DNA from: Datnioides undecimradiatus
Lineage: Eukaryota > Chordata > Actinopteri > Lobotiformes > Datnioididae
Direction of reading: 5' to 3'
Assembly (NCBI GenBank): GCA_008933995.1
Contig: WARS01000014.1
Coordinates: 9,099,192-9,163,191, forward strand
Length of the DNA stretch: 64,000 nt
This document shows, piece by piece, positions 35,838 through 47,672 of the stretch. The notes beneath the pieces are model-generated. The model was not told the origin of the DNA. It was given only the letters and a program-made list of their open reading frames with translations, and searched no databases. A program made the position numbers and the translations under genes. The first letter of the stretch is position 1. Each line of letters starts with the position of its first letter.

Positions 35838-38800
35838 GTTCATGTTGCAGCACCATTTACCAGGTCACCCATCTTGTCACCTGTGTCCATGGTTGTACAA
35901 CTTTATTTTTAGTTTATTGAACCTTTTTTAAGTAACATAAGAAGAATAACATGGCTGCATTTATGGCAGTTTCTACCAAAAATGGCTCTGATGATTGATT
36001 AACGTGAGAGAGCTAATCCACTCTAACAAGCCATACATGAACATTGTAAAGTCGTCAATATCAAAAACTTGCAATGGTGGAGGTGCTGTGGCAGAAAAGC
36101 ATGTTGATCGGAAGTATTAGACAAGCAGTCAGCAAGAAGTTTGATGTTATAATGTATATAATTGTATTTTATTATTAAAATTAGATTTACAGTAGCCAGC
36201 TGGTTGCCAAGTCGATGAATGAAAGAACAGTCAAACCAAAGCTGCAACTGCATTCCATTCTTTTTGCAGTGGCCTCTCACTCAGGAAATATTTAATGCAT
36301 TCGTGTTAAAATAAGTCAATGTTAAATCGGTGAAACCATAAATGTTCTTACAGTCATATATATAAATCATACGCAAGTTATTTGTAGCCTAGCTTACATA
36401 TCTTCAACGTATTGTCCCACATCAGTGAATGTTAGCACGGTTGTTGTTGTTACCTTTTATTTGTGATGTGTCCAGCCCTATGTGGTCTCAAACACAAGTT
36501 CTTATGTGATCATCTCACTTCTGAGTATATGCTCATCTGCTTCGCTTTGTCAACAATCACTTCCAGCCATCAAGGCAAACTGAGGACACAAGTTTGGCAA
36601 ACAGCAGGAAAGCCATATAGTAGCTAATGTTTTGTGAAGAGTAAGCCCACAAGTTAGACCATCAAAGGTTTGGCTCTGCTATAGGAAAATAGCAATGTTT
36701 GATTGCCAAATGAAAAAGCAGTAGGGGGAGAACGCCTCCCCGTGTTTTCTGTCAGAGGAAAACTCTTTGATGATACACACTTAATGCAAACAGATGCTGG
36801 GGGAGATATGTGTGATGGCTTCAGCAAGGAAATCAAACACTGTCATTCTCTGTCACCTAAACTCCCAAGAGTTGCTAAGCATTTAACAGCTGAAATGGCT
36901 TCTCATCATGCTGGCTGTGAGGACTGGGTTTCAATCGGCTGTGTGTTTTACCTCTGTGTGTGAGACCAGATATTGACTGATGTATGTCAGCTGTGTGTGT
37001 TTGGGCAGGGGCGTGATTGACCGGAGTAGCGACTGCTTCCTTGTTTGGATGCATCTGCAGGCAACCCGGTTCCTGCAGATCACATCAGGCTGCATTGACA
37101 ATATGCACAAACACAACTATTAAGCATCTTATCATCGCTGCAGTAACATATGGATAAGGGATTGGTGAAATGGTGCTGTGCAACTGAAACACTAACAGGA
37201 AGAATCCAAGCAGAAAGTAAAGGAACAAGTAAAAGATGATGCTAATAGCCAACCAGGAAAAGTTTCTCAACCTCATTTTGTGATGCCCAGTTGTGCTTAT
37301 TTAAACCAGATACCGCAAATGAGAAGCTAAATCAAACGGAAAATTGACAAGCAACAGAAGGGCGGAAAGAGGACTGTGTCACAAGAAACTGGAAATGTTC
37401 TCACAGGTCACTGCTCTCCAAAGTTTAACAAGGAGATAATTTCTGTTCAATTCTAGATGTGTCCGAGGGATCAGAGAGAATGCACTTACACAGGGTGACT
37501 GCTGCGAAACTGCAGCTTTGACTTACGTTGTGGTACAAAAGACAGTTGGACCTGGCAGTCAGCTCTATATAAACAAAAAAGGTCACATTTCCTTTCATTT
37601 GTCAACGTTTGTGTTTCACTGGTGTGATTTTTAAAGCAGAAGATGACTCACTACAGGTACAGAGGATAGGAGTAACAGGGTTTAGAAAGGCAAATTCAGT
37701 GGACTGGCTACTTGAATTTATGTCAATTTTACACTTCTCCACCTCCACCTCCCGGTGTAGCTTATTTGTTAGCACCCTTTAAGAAAAGTTTCAGTCAGTA
37801 AACACCGCCCTTATATACTGTATACCCCAGACAAGATTGAAGACGTGGAAATAAGAATCTCCAAACTCATTTCTTCAGTGAGTCAGCAGATCATAAACAA
37901 AGAGCAGAGTGGCGGCACTCAGAACAAAGCCCTAACTTTCTAATGAGATGTCATGTTTCTATTACTCATACCCATTCTCTGATATTGATACTAAAAGACT
38001 GCCGCAGTAATATAGTTATAGGCATTAAACGGGGCATTCTCTGCCATGCTGTACTGTGGTGTTGTTCAATGAGGAAAAAACAAATGGGTGTCATATATTT
38101 TTAAAAAGTGTTATCACAGACATAAGCACTCCTTTATTTGGCAGGAGTCTGCAAAGCAAAGGTAGGACAGTCAGCACTCTAGCTCCCGTGTAACCAATAC
38201 TGTCATCATAATTTCCCCACGTATCTTAACACAAAGGTGATAGCACTGGGTTTTGGATCACCTCCATTTGTGAGGTGTTTCCAAAACTATCAAAATGTAA
38301 AATTGTGCTGACATCACAGTTAACATGTCCTTCTCCCCAAACGAGCACCATTTACCCATTTATCACTCTCATATTAATATAACGTTTAGGTGACATTATC
38401 TCCTGCATTCTTCATATTAAAAAAAATGTATATGATATGAATACAGCACACACATTGTGTAATGCAGAATGAAACAATTTGCATTTGCATTTGCATTTGC
38501 TCAATCGGTCATTGAGCAAATGCCAAGACAAATGACAACTCCTAACTTAGCTGACCCAAAGGGGCAGGCCATACTCAGTGTGCACTGTTACACACAGTGA
38601 AAGGTAACAAACCTGAGACCTGGTGGATGTGATATTAAGTTAGTTTTCTACTGCATAAGACATAGGGAAGTGTCGTTCGGGTCAACCATGGTTGTTCTGA
38701 GAAGGAAAGGAGGTGGGAGAAGGGGTCAGCTTTCTCCTGTTATGTTATGCTATAGTGCCCCTAGCTGTAACACTTCGACTGTAGCTCGGGATTGCTTTCA

Positions 38801-39486
38801 GCAAAAAATGTTTCAAGTGAGGCACTCCAGAAGGCAGCAAGCGTGAAATCAATCTAGCGTAGCTCGAAGCACCTCCATTCTCGGGCTCTGTGAGGCTAGA
38901 CTTTGGCACAGCGATGCTGAACAAAATGCTAACCCATTTTATCTTTTGTTCAGAACAACTTAGTATTTTATGTGTCTGTGTTTCTTGGAATGCTGAAACT
39001 GGGTTGGTTTGTACACAGACTGCTAAGGAAGCATTTTATGCCTTCACATTTCAGCCCTTTTACGGCATGATACAATGTTCTTGCATGGGAAGTGTTGGCT
39101 TTCTTTGTGTTATGTTGCAATTCGTCATCCCTTTCATTCTCTGGAAGTTGTATTTCAGCCATTGTTTTGTCAGGCAACACAACACAAAAGAACAACACTT
39201 TCAGAAGTTCCCTCAAATTGTGAGAAACCATGATGCCAAGCACTATTTCATGACAGCCATGCCAACAGCTTTCCTCCAACTTAATGCTAATACCGGCATT
39301 CTGAATTGTTCTCAATAACAATGTCAGTCATTGACATCTCAGTTTAGGATGTTAGAATGTTAAGGTTATGAATCTGTAAGAAATGCACTGTAAACACAAT
39401 GGAATGGAGTAATCCAAAGATTGCACAAATTAAAATTTGACTCTATGATAGCAGTACATGACAAGGGGATCTGATTCATCCCTCAA
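35838..39486. other. No gene recognised
   Basis: Overlapping frames at 38890-39318 (142 codons, plus) and 38968-39321 (117 codons, minus) cover the same bases and show no known domain; one or both are chance frames. The octamer repeat and hairpin at 38476-38523 is listed separately. Confidence 0.4.
38476..38523. promoter_or_regulatory. Tandem octamer-like motif joined to a hairpin
   Basis: Four TTTGCA/ATTTGC units (38476-38500) create three overlapping ATTTGCAT octamers, the classic POU/Oct site. The last unit runs into a perfect inverted repeat: GCATTTGCTCAAT (38493-38505), loop CGGTC, ATTGAGCAAATGC (38511-38523). Binding is inferred from the motif only. Confidence 0.4.
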
Positions 39487-39618
39487 ACCTCAGCCCAGTG
39501 ACAGGCTGGCGACCAGTCCTCGGTGTGCAACACCTCCCACTCAGTGACTGCTGCGATAGGCTCCAGTACCCCTGCAACCCAGAAAGGGACAAAACGGTTA
39601 CAGAAAATGGATGGATGG
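39487..39618 (+). mobile_element. tRNA-like retroposon copy 3, 5' truncated
   Basis: Same family as 99-437 in the opposite orientation: AGTGACAGGCTGGCGACCAG, then GATAGGCTCCAGTACCCC, and a 3' end GGTTACAGAAAATGGATGG. The tRNA-like head is missing, as is typical of a 5'-truncated retroposon insertion. It ends directly against the 195-base repeat that follows. Confidence 0.8.
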
Positions 39619-39813
39619 ATCACTAGAAGAGAAGTTTAGGAAAAGTAAAAATCATTAGTATTCACCTTCTGGGGGCCATGTGTGTCTCCACAAAGTGGTG
39701 CGCCAATTATTCTGATAGAAGTTGAGATATGTCACACCTGGTCACCTGGTGCTAGAGGAAAGGTTGGGGGTTACACACGGTCAATATGATAATCATCTTC
39801 TGTGGACCATGGA
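39619..39813 (+). repeat. 195-base direct repeat, copy 1
   Basis: The segment beginning ATCACTAGAAGAGAAG is repeated at 40892-41086 with a constant offset of 1273 bases and only about three substitutions (for example CTTCTGTGG against CTCCTGGGG near the end). The high identity means a recent duplication or gene-conversion event. The ends lack the TG...CA signature of LTRs. Confidence 0.9.
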
Positions 39814-40891
39814 CACCACAAATGTCTGCGTGACATTTAATAACACTCAGTATCATAGTTGTTGAGTTATGGGTGTAAGCTTTGGGTGTCCACATCTTAA
39901 ATTCGTGCAAACCATTTCTAAAAATGTAGATTATGTGGATATTGATGCCAAAGTGAAAAAAACATATAGGACAAGTATAAGTGTACCTTGTAACTATAAG
40001 GTGCTTATAACGATAAGGTATAAATCATGTATTAGGTTTAGAGCATGGCCTGTTTGTGTGTTATCACCATGCTAAGAGGGGTTTGTCTGGTCCTCCCGAG
40101 TAACCCCAGTTAACTCTGGATATACAACACCACAACCCTTTCCTTCTCAGTTTGAGGTCGAATTATGTGCAAAGCTGAGGCCAATTCAAGCAAGGCATAT
40201 CAATATGATCCCCTGGTTTAAATCAAATATAATCCTTTCTCCTGTGGTTCGACACACCTCTCCACGCACTGGGAGGCAGATATAGGACAAGGTTAATTGG
40301 GATCAGGTGTGCGTCATTACCCAGATGGTCCACTCTTGGCTCTATCTGCCTTGCGACCCATCCAGATGTCACCGATGGGATGATGCTGACTTATTCCGGC
40401 ACCACCTGTTCACTGATCCCATCACAGGTGTGGACAACTTGCTCCAAGAAGCACCTAAGCACATTGAGAAGTCATTGCAAATTGTTTTTATTGTTTCCCA
40501 TTTATCCAGTACCAGAAGCAGCAGCAGCAGAAGTTAAATAGCCATACAAGCAATGATCAGTTGTGTGCTAACCACAGTTACCATCGACTAAACATTTCTT
40601 ATAAGATTTTAAGATTAAGAAGTTAATTTAATGGCCTGAACCTTTACCTTCTGTTGTCTCAAAGGTTTAATAAGCCACCAGTAACTTCTATCAGAATTGC
40701 TCTTTGAATGTCAAATGGGTTTGGAAGGGGTTAGGGTGACAATTAGGTGGGCGATGTCCAACCATTACTGTACCTTTCCAAAAGGGATGGTCCAGCTTTC
40801 GCATCCACCTCACACAGCGATTAGTGCAGTTCAGACCATTCAGACCAACTATAAATACTTTTCTCTATGGATGGATCTCAAACCTCTTGGT
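39814..40891. other. Spacer between the 195-base direct repeats
   Basis: No gene recognised. A 15-base piece of the repeat, AACTTCTATCAGAAT, occurs here in inverted orientation at 40683-40697. Confidence 0.5.
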
Positions 40892-41086
40892 ATCACTAGA
40901 AGAGAAGTTTAGGAAAAGTAAAAATCATTAGTATTCACCTTCTGGGGGCCATGTGTGTCTCCACAAAGTGGTGCGCCAATTATTCTGATAGAAGTTGAGA
41001 TATGTCACACCTGGTCACCTAGTGCTAGAGGAAAGGTTGGGGGTTACACACGGTCAATATGATAATCATCTCCTGGGGACCATGGA
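40892..41086 (+). repeat. 195-base direct repeat, copy 2
   Basis: Nearly identical to 39619-39813 with no indel. It is preceded by ATGGATGGATCTCAAACCTC. Copy 1 has CTCAAACCTCAG just upstream of its retroposon, so the retroposon may have inserted next to copy 1 after duplication. Confidence 0.9.
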
Positions 41087-44000
41087 TTTTCTCTTTGGAA
41101 GAATGTCTGACATGTGAGCATATGATCCACCTGATGATTTTGTTTACTCATAGCACATGGAAACTTTTTGGAAAATAAATGCACTTTACCTTGTTGCATA
41201 GTGACTAACGAACCGGGTTTCTACTCCCAACCATTTGGAGCGTTTTACACTAGGCAGTCAGTAACAGTGAATGGCTCAGCTATTCCGTGAACCTTTTGAG
41301 GTCAACATGATTGTGTGTTTTGTTGTTGGTGCCTGAATGAGCTCCAGACACTCTAGCCACAAATTGTACTACAACAGTGGGCAGATGATTTGTGTCTTTA
41401 TATGACTCAGACTGGTAGTATGAGGATTACTACCGAACCACAAGCTGTGAAACTGGTGGCCAACCGCATTCATTTCAGATGTCGGTAACTAGGAGAAGCT
41501 TTGTAGCTCTACACCTGACTATCAAATAAGCTTGCTTACTTGCTGAGGCAAACATTTTACATACCCCTGTGCACACCTCATGTACACCTGGAACCTCGAG
41601 AAACAGAGGAAGTTAACATTTTGGGATAATGTTCTCTTTAAAATGCTGCCATCTGAGTTCTCCAGCATCATCTTCTCTGATATTTAATAACTAAAAGATT
41701 TCAATGTAATGGTGTCATGTGGTTATAGAAAAGCTCTGATGCATTTTCAGCACAAAAAATCAAAATTACAGAGACAGAGAGGCTATGAAGGTACACATTG
41801 TTGGGGGAATTTGCTGTTCCATGCACCACAGCCTTATAACAAGCACGGAGTTGCTAGCAATTCATTATACTGAATACAGTTTTTGCTATCACCACGACAT
41901 TTGCAAAGTTGTACACTATGAATCCAGTCTTCTGAGTCTGTTTGTTAGTTTCATGGTCTGACCAGCTGTTGCTTATTGTCGCTGCTGTGAAATACAGTAT
42001 ACCACATGACTGGGGGTTTGATTTAAGATCAATCACTCACCACACAGGAACAGTAAAAAAAAAAAAAAAAGATATTGCTTGAGGAAAGAAGTGGTGTGTG
42101 GATTCAACTGTTTCCTGTTTGGTTTTGACTCTATCAAGCAATTAAAACTTGAAACTTGAACTTAATTTCTGTTAATGTTATATATTTCTACAAGTCGAGT
42201 GTCCATATTAAACATACTAAATTAAATACTAACAAAAACATTCTAAAAGCTAGCTGAGACAGAGAGCGGCACCCTGCCAGATGATGCATCATTCATCACC
42301 TATAATTTCTCATTTTAAGGTCAAGAGACCTCACGATTTTGGGTGATGCAAAATGCGCCGCAGAATTAATGGCTGCTGGAACACCTGCCACAATTTAGCC
42401 CACTTTCACTTGAGTGACGCTGCAGTCTGCACACAAGGTAGGACTCAGCAGCTGCCACTTTCCAATTGCCATGATTAAACATGGTGATCAATGAGCGTTT
42501 GAAAAGATCAACATTCAGGCGAAGTGTGATGAAAAACCCCGGCTTAAATACAACTGCAGATTTTTAAAGATTTTTTTTTCTTAACGAGTGTTTGTGTGCC
42601 AGCATGCATGTGGGTGTGTGTACCTCATGATTCAAGTTTGCTAATTTTTAATTCTTTGGTGGTTGTGAAGATGCCTTTTACCATTCCTGCATGAGAGATT
42701 GGGTTGCCTGACAACGGTGCCGCAGAAACCTTTTAGGTGACTTAGTAAAATGCTGTGAAGCCCGCAGATTGCACGACCTTAGCCACAAATATCTTGTTGC
42801 CACTTTTGCCAGACAAATGACTCTGATCTGAGACTAAAACCAGGACCAGGACGAGCACTTTTCCCTGTCAGGACAGGTCCTCCTGTTCAAGTAGTTCAAA
42901 GATGTGTCTTTAACTCATCATGAGCTGTCCTAGAGGCTTTCACACTTTACAAGAATGCTTGTTTTGTCTTAGACCTTGATCTTACGAATCCATTCTGTGT
43001 TTGGGAAACTCAGTGCACCACATACAGCGTGTCTAAGGAAGAATGCATTAAATTTGCAACTGAACAACTGCCCCACAGTGACCTCTAATGTGATTTGTGT
43101 AATATTGTCACCCACAACTCACAGCACATATAAAAGGGAAAAGACTATAAATAATGTAAACAATGCCATTTTTGAAGATGCAATGTACACATTAATTTGT
43201 TTACTTAAAAAGTGACCTGCCACACAAAATACTTTAAATAAAATGGTGCAAAAGTTCATTCTTAAAAGATATGGACAAGGCTAGTAGTAAAGGTCAATCA
43301 GTAAATATGGTGACACATAAGCACCGCCTTTCAGTTGCAGTGAATTGCTCTAAGAAGCCACCCAGACTCCTGCAGATGCTCATTTCAATCGATCTAACCC
43401 TTTTATTGTAATAGTATGCAAAACCCGTTCGAGTAACAAACATTGTGGACAAAGCAAACAGTGAACCTGCGAATAATCAGCTTCCTAGCATTGTCTTGTT
43501 AGCATGTTGGCACGGTGATGTGTACATTCAGCTCATTTACAGCCTCCATGCCTTGGTTTCTTCAGTCCTAGCCAAGAAAACCAAACTACAGGTATGAACG
43601 GGGCCTCTGGCAGTAGCACTGTGGAGGCTTTAAACCTTGGTGAAAATGAATCAAAAGAGCTATTCTTTTTTTATGAAACCTTGAATTAAAAGGATTTTTT
43701 CTTTCTTTAAAAGATGCCGCTGAAGAACAAGAAAGCTGCTACAAACAAGTTGACATTTTAAATGAATCAGGGGCAAAGTCAGTGCATGAAAATAATCAAA
43801 TAAAACAGCTAATCAGACATCCACCAATTGAATCAACAGTACCCTTTAGACATTTATTTGAACAGTAAGACTCAATGAGAGGGTTTCATATGAAAAATAG
43901 TTTCCTCTCATACCAAAAGAGTAATGGCTTGTAAACAGCAAAGCACTGCGACGTGTTGGGGGAGGACACAGAGGACAGGAGCAGCAGGGAAATCTGCAGC

Positions 44001-45949
44001 CTGATATTCTCAACTTCCTTTACTAAATCATTCAGGCACTGCTCACATTTTTCAGGGCAGCAGCCTTCTTTGTTATGGCTTCAGGGGGCCTGATGACAGA
44101 AGCAATTACATTAAAGAGGACCCCAGAATAGTAGAAGAGCAAAATAAAATGATCTTGCTTCCTTGACCTTTTTTCATACTTTGAAAGATTATTAACCCCC
44201 AGATGCAGAACTAGGGTTCAACAAATGACTGTTAAGCTGAATAGGGGTCACTCTGCTCCGTGAGTATGCCTGCACACAAAATGACTCAGTGCTGCAAAAC
44301 AATGGCTTAACACCAAAATGAACACAACAAATCGTCCAAAGCATTGAACATGACTCAGCCGATCTGAGTCATGAGAAGAGACGAGCTAAAAAGTTCCTGC
44401 GTGAACACTTTCCAGCCTATTTAATGGGACTTTTTGCTTTTTTGAAAACCGGTTGTTGAAAAATTCGGAGGTAGAGCTTCTTGGACCGTGTGCAGCCATT
44501 GTCTCATTGTTACGGGATTTGGTTTATGGGTCCATCTTTAAACAATGGGGGGCTTCACTGCGGCATTTTTAAAGCCAGTTGAATCTCATTCCTAGTCCAT
44601 CCCTCTATTCCTTTTAGCTCCATCCATCCATCCATTTAGAGCCCTTTCTCCATCTGTACTAATACATCCAGAACGGTTTTGACGCCCGTAAGTCTGGTTT
44701 GTTGAGAGGAGAGAATCAGTATGACTGACTACCTCCATAATTCATGACATTTTTACAACACATTGTGTGTGAAATTACTCTCTCTCTGTTTCTGTCCATG
44801 CCTTTTAAGTTTTGCAAGGAAATCTCTGTCCAGCTGGCAGGAAGGTAACCAACGGAATGTAGAAGTTGTGTAGCCTTAGTCTAGCAAAATAGAAATCAAC
44901 AGCCAGAAAAGTAGACTTAAGTCAGGTCCAGGTCTAAGTTGTGGCAACGCCACTCGAGTTTTGTCCTGTAGGGTTTTAAAGGTCTGACTGTGACTCTTTT
45001 AATATTTGGCCCATGCAAAACTCACAGAACATCACTAGATACCCATGGTGCTTTGACAATGATGATTAAAATAGCTGATTGCATTTATAAGACTTGAATC
45101 ATCAATAATATTCAACATACCTTTGATTCCTAGACCTACTGGTTAGCCTTAACTATCTTCTTGTAGCATGTGACCTCTATTCAGAAGGTACTTGTGGCCA
45201 ATCCTTGGATGTCCATTGGGTTTTTCTTATTGGTGCCCACAGTGCTACAGACTACCGTCCTCGGCTATCAGTTGTAAACTGACAGCACTTGAAAGCTGAA
45301 ATACGCTCTTAACAGTGTGTCAGATGACATGCCCATATAGTGCCATATGGTGGATGTGCTTATTAGGTATGGAAGGTATGTTAGCGGGGACCAAATGTGA
45401 TAAAATTACTGCTTTCAGCGCACTGTGTGTCAGCCCATAGTGATGTGCCTTTCATGCAATCAGTGTGGGCCCATATAGAACCAACAGTGGATGCAGTAAT
45501 GGTGCATCTTTCGCTTCTGAAAAGAGGGTTGGATTTCCCATCACTTGTACCACATGCAGATTGAAGATATTGGTTGTTGATTGCTGTAATCATTTATTGT
45601 GTTCATACAGACATTGGACAGATATCTTTGTTAAAACACTGCAGTGGTGAAGACGCAGGACAGAATCAACAGTCTTCATTCTGTGCAGAAAAATGCATGC
45701 TGACAATCGAAAGTGGTGATCTCATAGGAGACTGGAGCAGTTTCAGATAACCAAACAAAAGGGACGTCATCCAAAGGAACAAGCTTTTTAGCATTCAAAT
45801 GCTCTAAAGCAATTTAGCAATCCCTGCCAGGACAAAGCAATAAACTCACATTATCGTCAGTACAAAGATTAGTATTTGGCATGGCTAACTTTAAACGTAT
45901 TGCTTAATGGCTAGCATGTGAACATTATGAAAACAACTGTGAACCTACT
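41087..45949. other. No gene recognised; candidate non-coding blocks
   Basis: Almost 5 kb without a credible coding frame. A16 run at 42055-42070. The block at about 42270-42540 lacks simple repeats and could be a conserved non-coding element; only comparison with other fish can show this. Confidence 0.4.
44281..44373. promoter_or_regulatory. Cluster of three AP-1/Maf-like sites, two in a palindrome
   Basis: TGACTCA occurs at 44282. At 44349-44373 CATGACTCAG and CTGAGTCATG form a perfect inverted repeat around CCGAT, giving two more AP-1 (TGAGTCA) cores facing each other. Three such 7-mers within 93 bases is more than chance would usually give. Function is inferred. Confidence 0.35.
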
Positions 45950-46715
45950 CTACAATTCTACAATTCAACAATATCATTTGCCAGACGCTTTTATCCAAAG
46001 CGACATACATATAGAATTAGAAGAAGTACAACACAAGCAAAGATCTAGGTAGGAAAAGCAATGTGGACACATGCTCCGAAACGTTTTGAGTCCAGTAGGA
46101 CCAAGGTGTCAACAGGTAGTGCTTTGGTTTTGTTTATTTGTTTGTTTGTTTGTTTTTTAGTTGATAAGTAAAACTGAAAAGTGCTTGTTATGAGAGGAGG
46201 TGTTCAGAAAACAATAAGGTCTTAAGCAAGTTCTTGAATGTTGTGAGGGACTTGGCAGATCAAATGGAGTTAGGTAACTCATTCCACCACTGGGGGGCGA
46301 CAGAGGAGAAGAGTCTAGCTCGTGATTTTGGGCTCCATTGTGATATAGGGACTAGACGTATCTTATTGGCTGAGCACAGAGAGCGAGATGGAGTGTAGAT
46401 CTGGATGAAAGGGTTCAGGTAACCGGGAGCAGTTTTAGTTATGGTTTTGTTAGCAACCATCAACGATTTGAATTTGACGCGAGCAGGGACTGGGAGCCAG
46501 TGGAGGAATCTGAACCGAGGGGTGACGTGAGCTTTTTTGGGTTGGTTGAAGCTGCTGCGTTCTGGATCATCTGCTGTGGTTTGAATGTACATGCGAGGAG
46601 ACCAGCAAGTAGGGAGATGTTGTACAAGGCAAAGTGACACAACTGAGCAACTGAGGCCACGTGAGCTTTGACGCTAAGATGGTCATCAATCACGACCCAC
46701 TAGAAGTTATGTTTG
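45950..46715 (-). mobile_element. L2-type LINE, 5' truncated, broken ORF
   Basis: On the minus strand the frame near 46700 reads WVVIDDHLSVKAHV, then HFALYNI, matching the part of L2-type LINE ORF2 just after the reverse-transcriptase core. It jumps straight to LLAGLLACTFKPQQMIQNAAA, so about 30 residues are deleted, and then shifts frame. The next frame continues with FNQPKKAHVTP, LHWLPVPARVKFK, YTPSRSL and PQWWNELP, the C-terminal end of the protein. A stop lies just before WVVIDD. The 3' end carries the usual fish L2 tail: the plus strand shows ATTTGCCAGACGCTTTTATC (45976), then TACAATTC repeats at 45950-45968. It cannot encode a working enzyme. Confidence 0.88.
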
Positions 46716-47474
46716 GTACCTGGTTTGTCAGTGTTTGTCAGTTTGTCCAGTCCCGCAAGGCTACTCATGACCTATAGTCCTGTAAGTCCAAATGGTCCAT
46801 GCAGTTTTACATGCCTAGTGTCATATGAATCATACGTACAATGACCAACATCTGCTGAATGAATTGTACAGAAATATTACCACTGTAGCTGCAATGTATC
46901 CTTACCTTAATAGCTTACACTGATGCTGTATCGCATTTGCGCCCGTTTTATATTGTGTACATACAGTCATTGAGATCCATGAAGCGGGTGTATCTTTAGG
47001 CATTCTGACTGTATATAGCAGGTTTACACGTTGCTGCATGGAGTCCTGCTAGAAGATGATTGCAGTCAGTGTGCTGCATCACTCTGCCTCACCAGGAATC
47101 TGAAAACTGTCAAGTCAGCGAGCAACTCGGCTCCCGCAGACAAGAGTTTACTCTTTAGGTGCATCCAGCTTGCTTTTTTCCACCTTCATCTGATGCGTCT
47201 GAAGCTTTCGAATGCGGGCCTCAGCTTTCTTGTCACCCTCTGCATCTCTTCCTTTGCCCCTCCTCGTCCCCATCTTTGTTTCCTCTCTCCATCTCCTCCT
47301 GACAAGCCGCCGATCAAACAACGTTGACACGAAGCATTGCGCCTTTCTCTCTCCCCCCCATCTTCTTCTCCAGCAGCTGCAGTTGAAGAGTCTCTCAGCC
47401 GTGTCTCTCCAGCAGAACTGAATGCCTCATTACCTGGATTGTGTGGCCTAACATTGGCATTCCCCTCACTCGTA

Positions 47475-47500
<26 letters not shown>
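47475..47500. repeat. (CT)13 microsatellite
   Basis: An uninterrupted CT run within a larger pyrimidine tract. Confidence 0.9.
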
Positions 47501-47505
<5 letters not shown>

Positions 47506-47624
47506 TTCTTGGTCTATGTCTCTCCCTTTCTCTCTCAGTTCAGCAGCTGTAACTTGTCAGTGCCAGCCACAGCCATCACTCCTCAGCGTCCCTCTATCTG
47601 TCCTCACTCATCCTCCCAGCTTCA

Positions 47625-47627
<3 letters not shown>

Positions 47628-47668
<41 letters not shown>
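47628..47668. repeat. (CA)20 microsatellite
   Basis: An uninterrupted CA run of about 41 bases. Confidence 0.95.

Positions 47669-47672
<4 letters not shown>

Noticed and set aside
38890-39321. 142-codon plus and 117-codon minus frames
   Set aside because: They cover the same bases on opposite strands. No motif or homology is recognised on either, and there is no repeat to explain them, so they are left unannotated.
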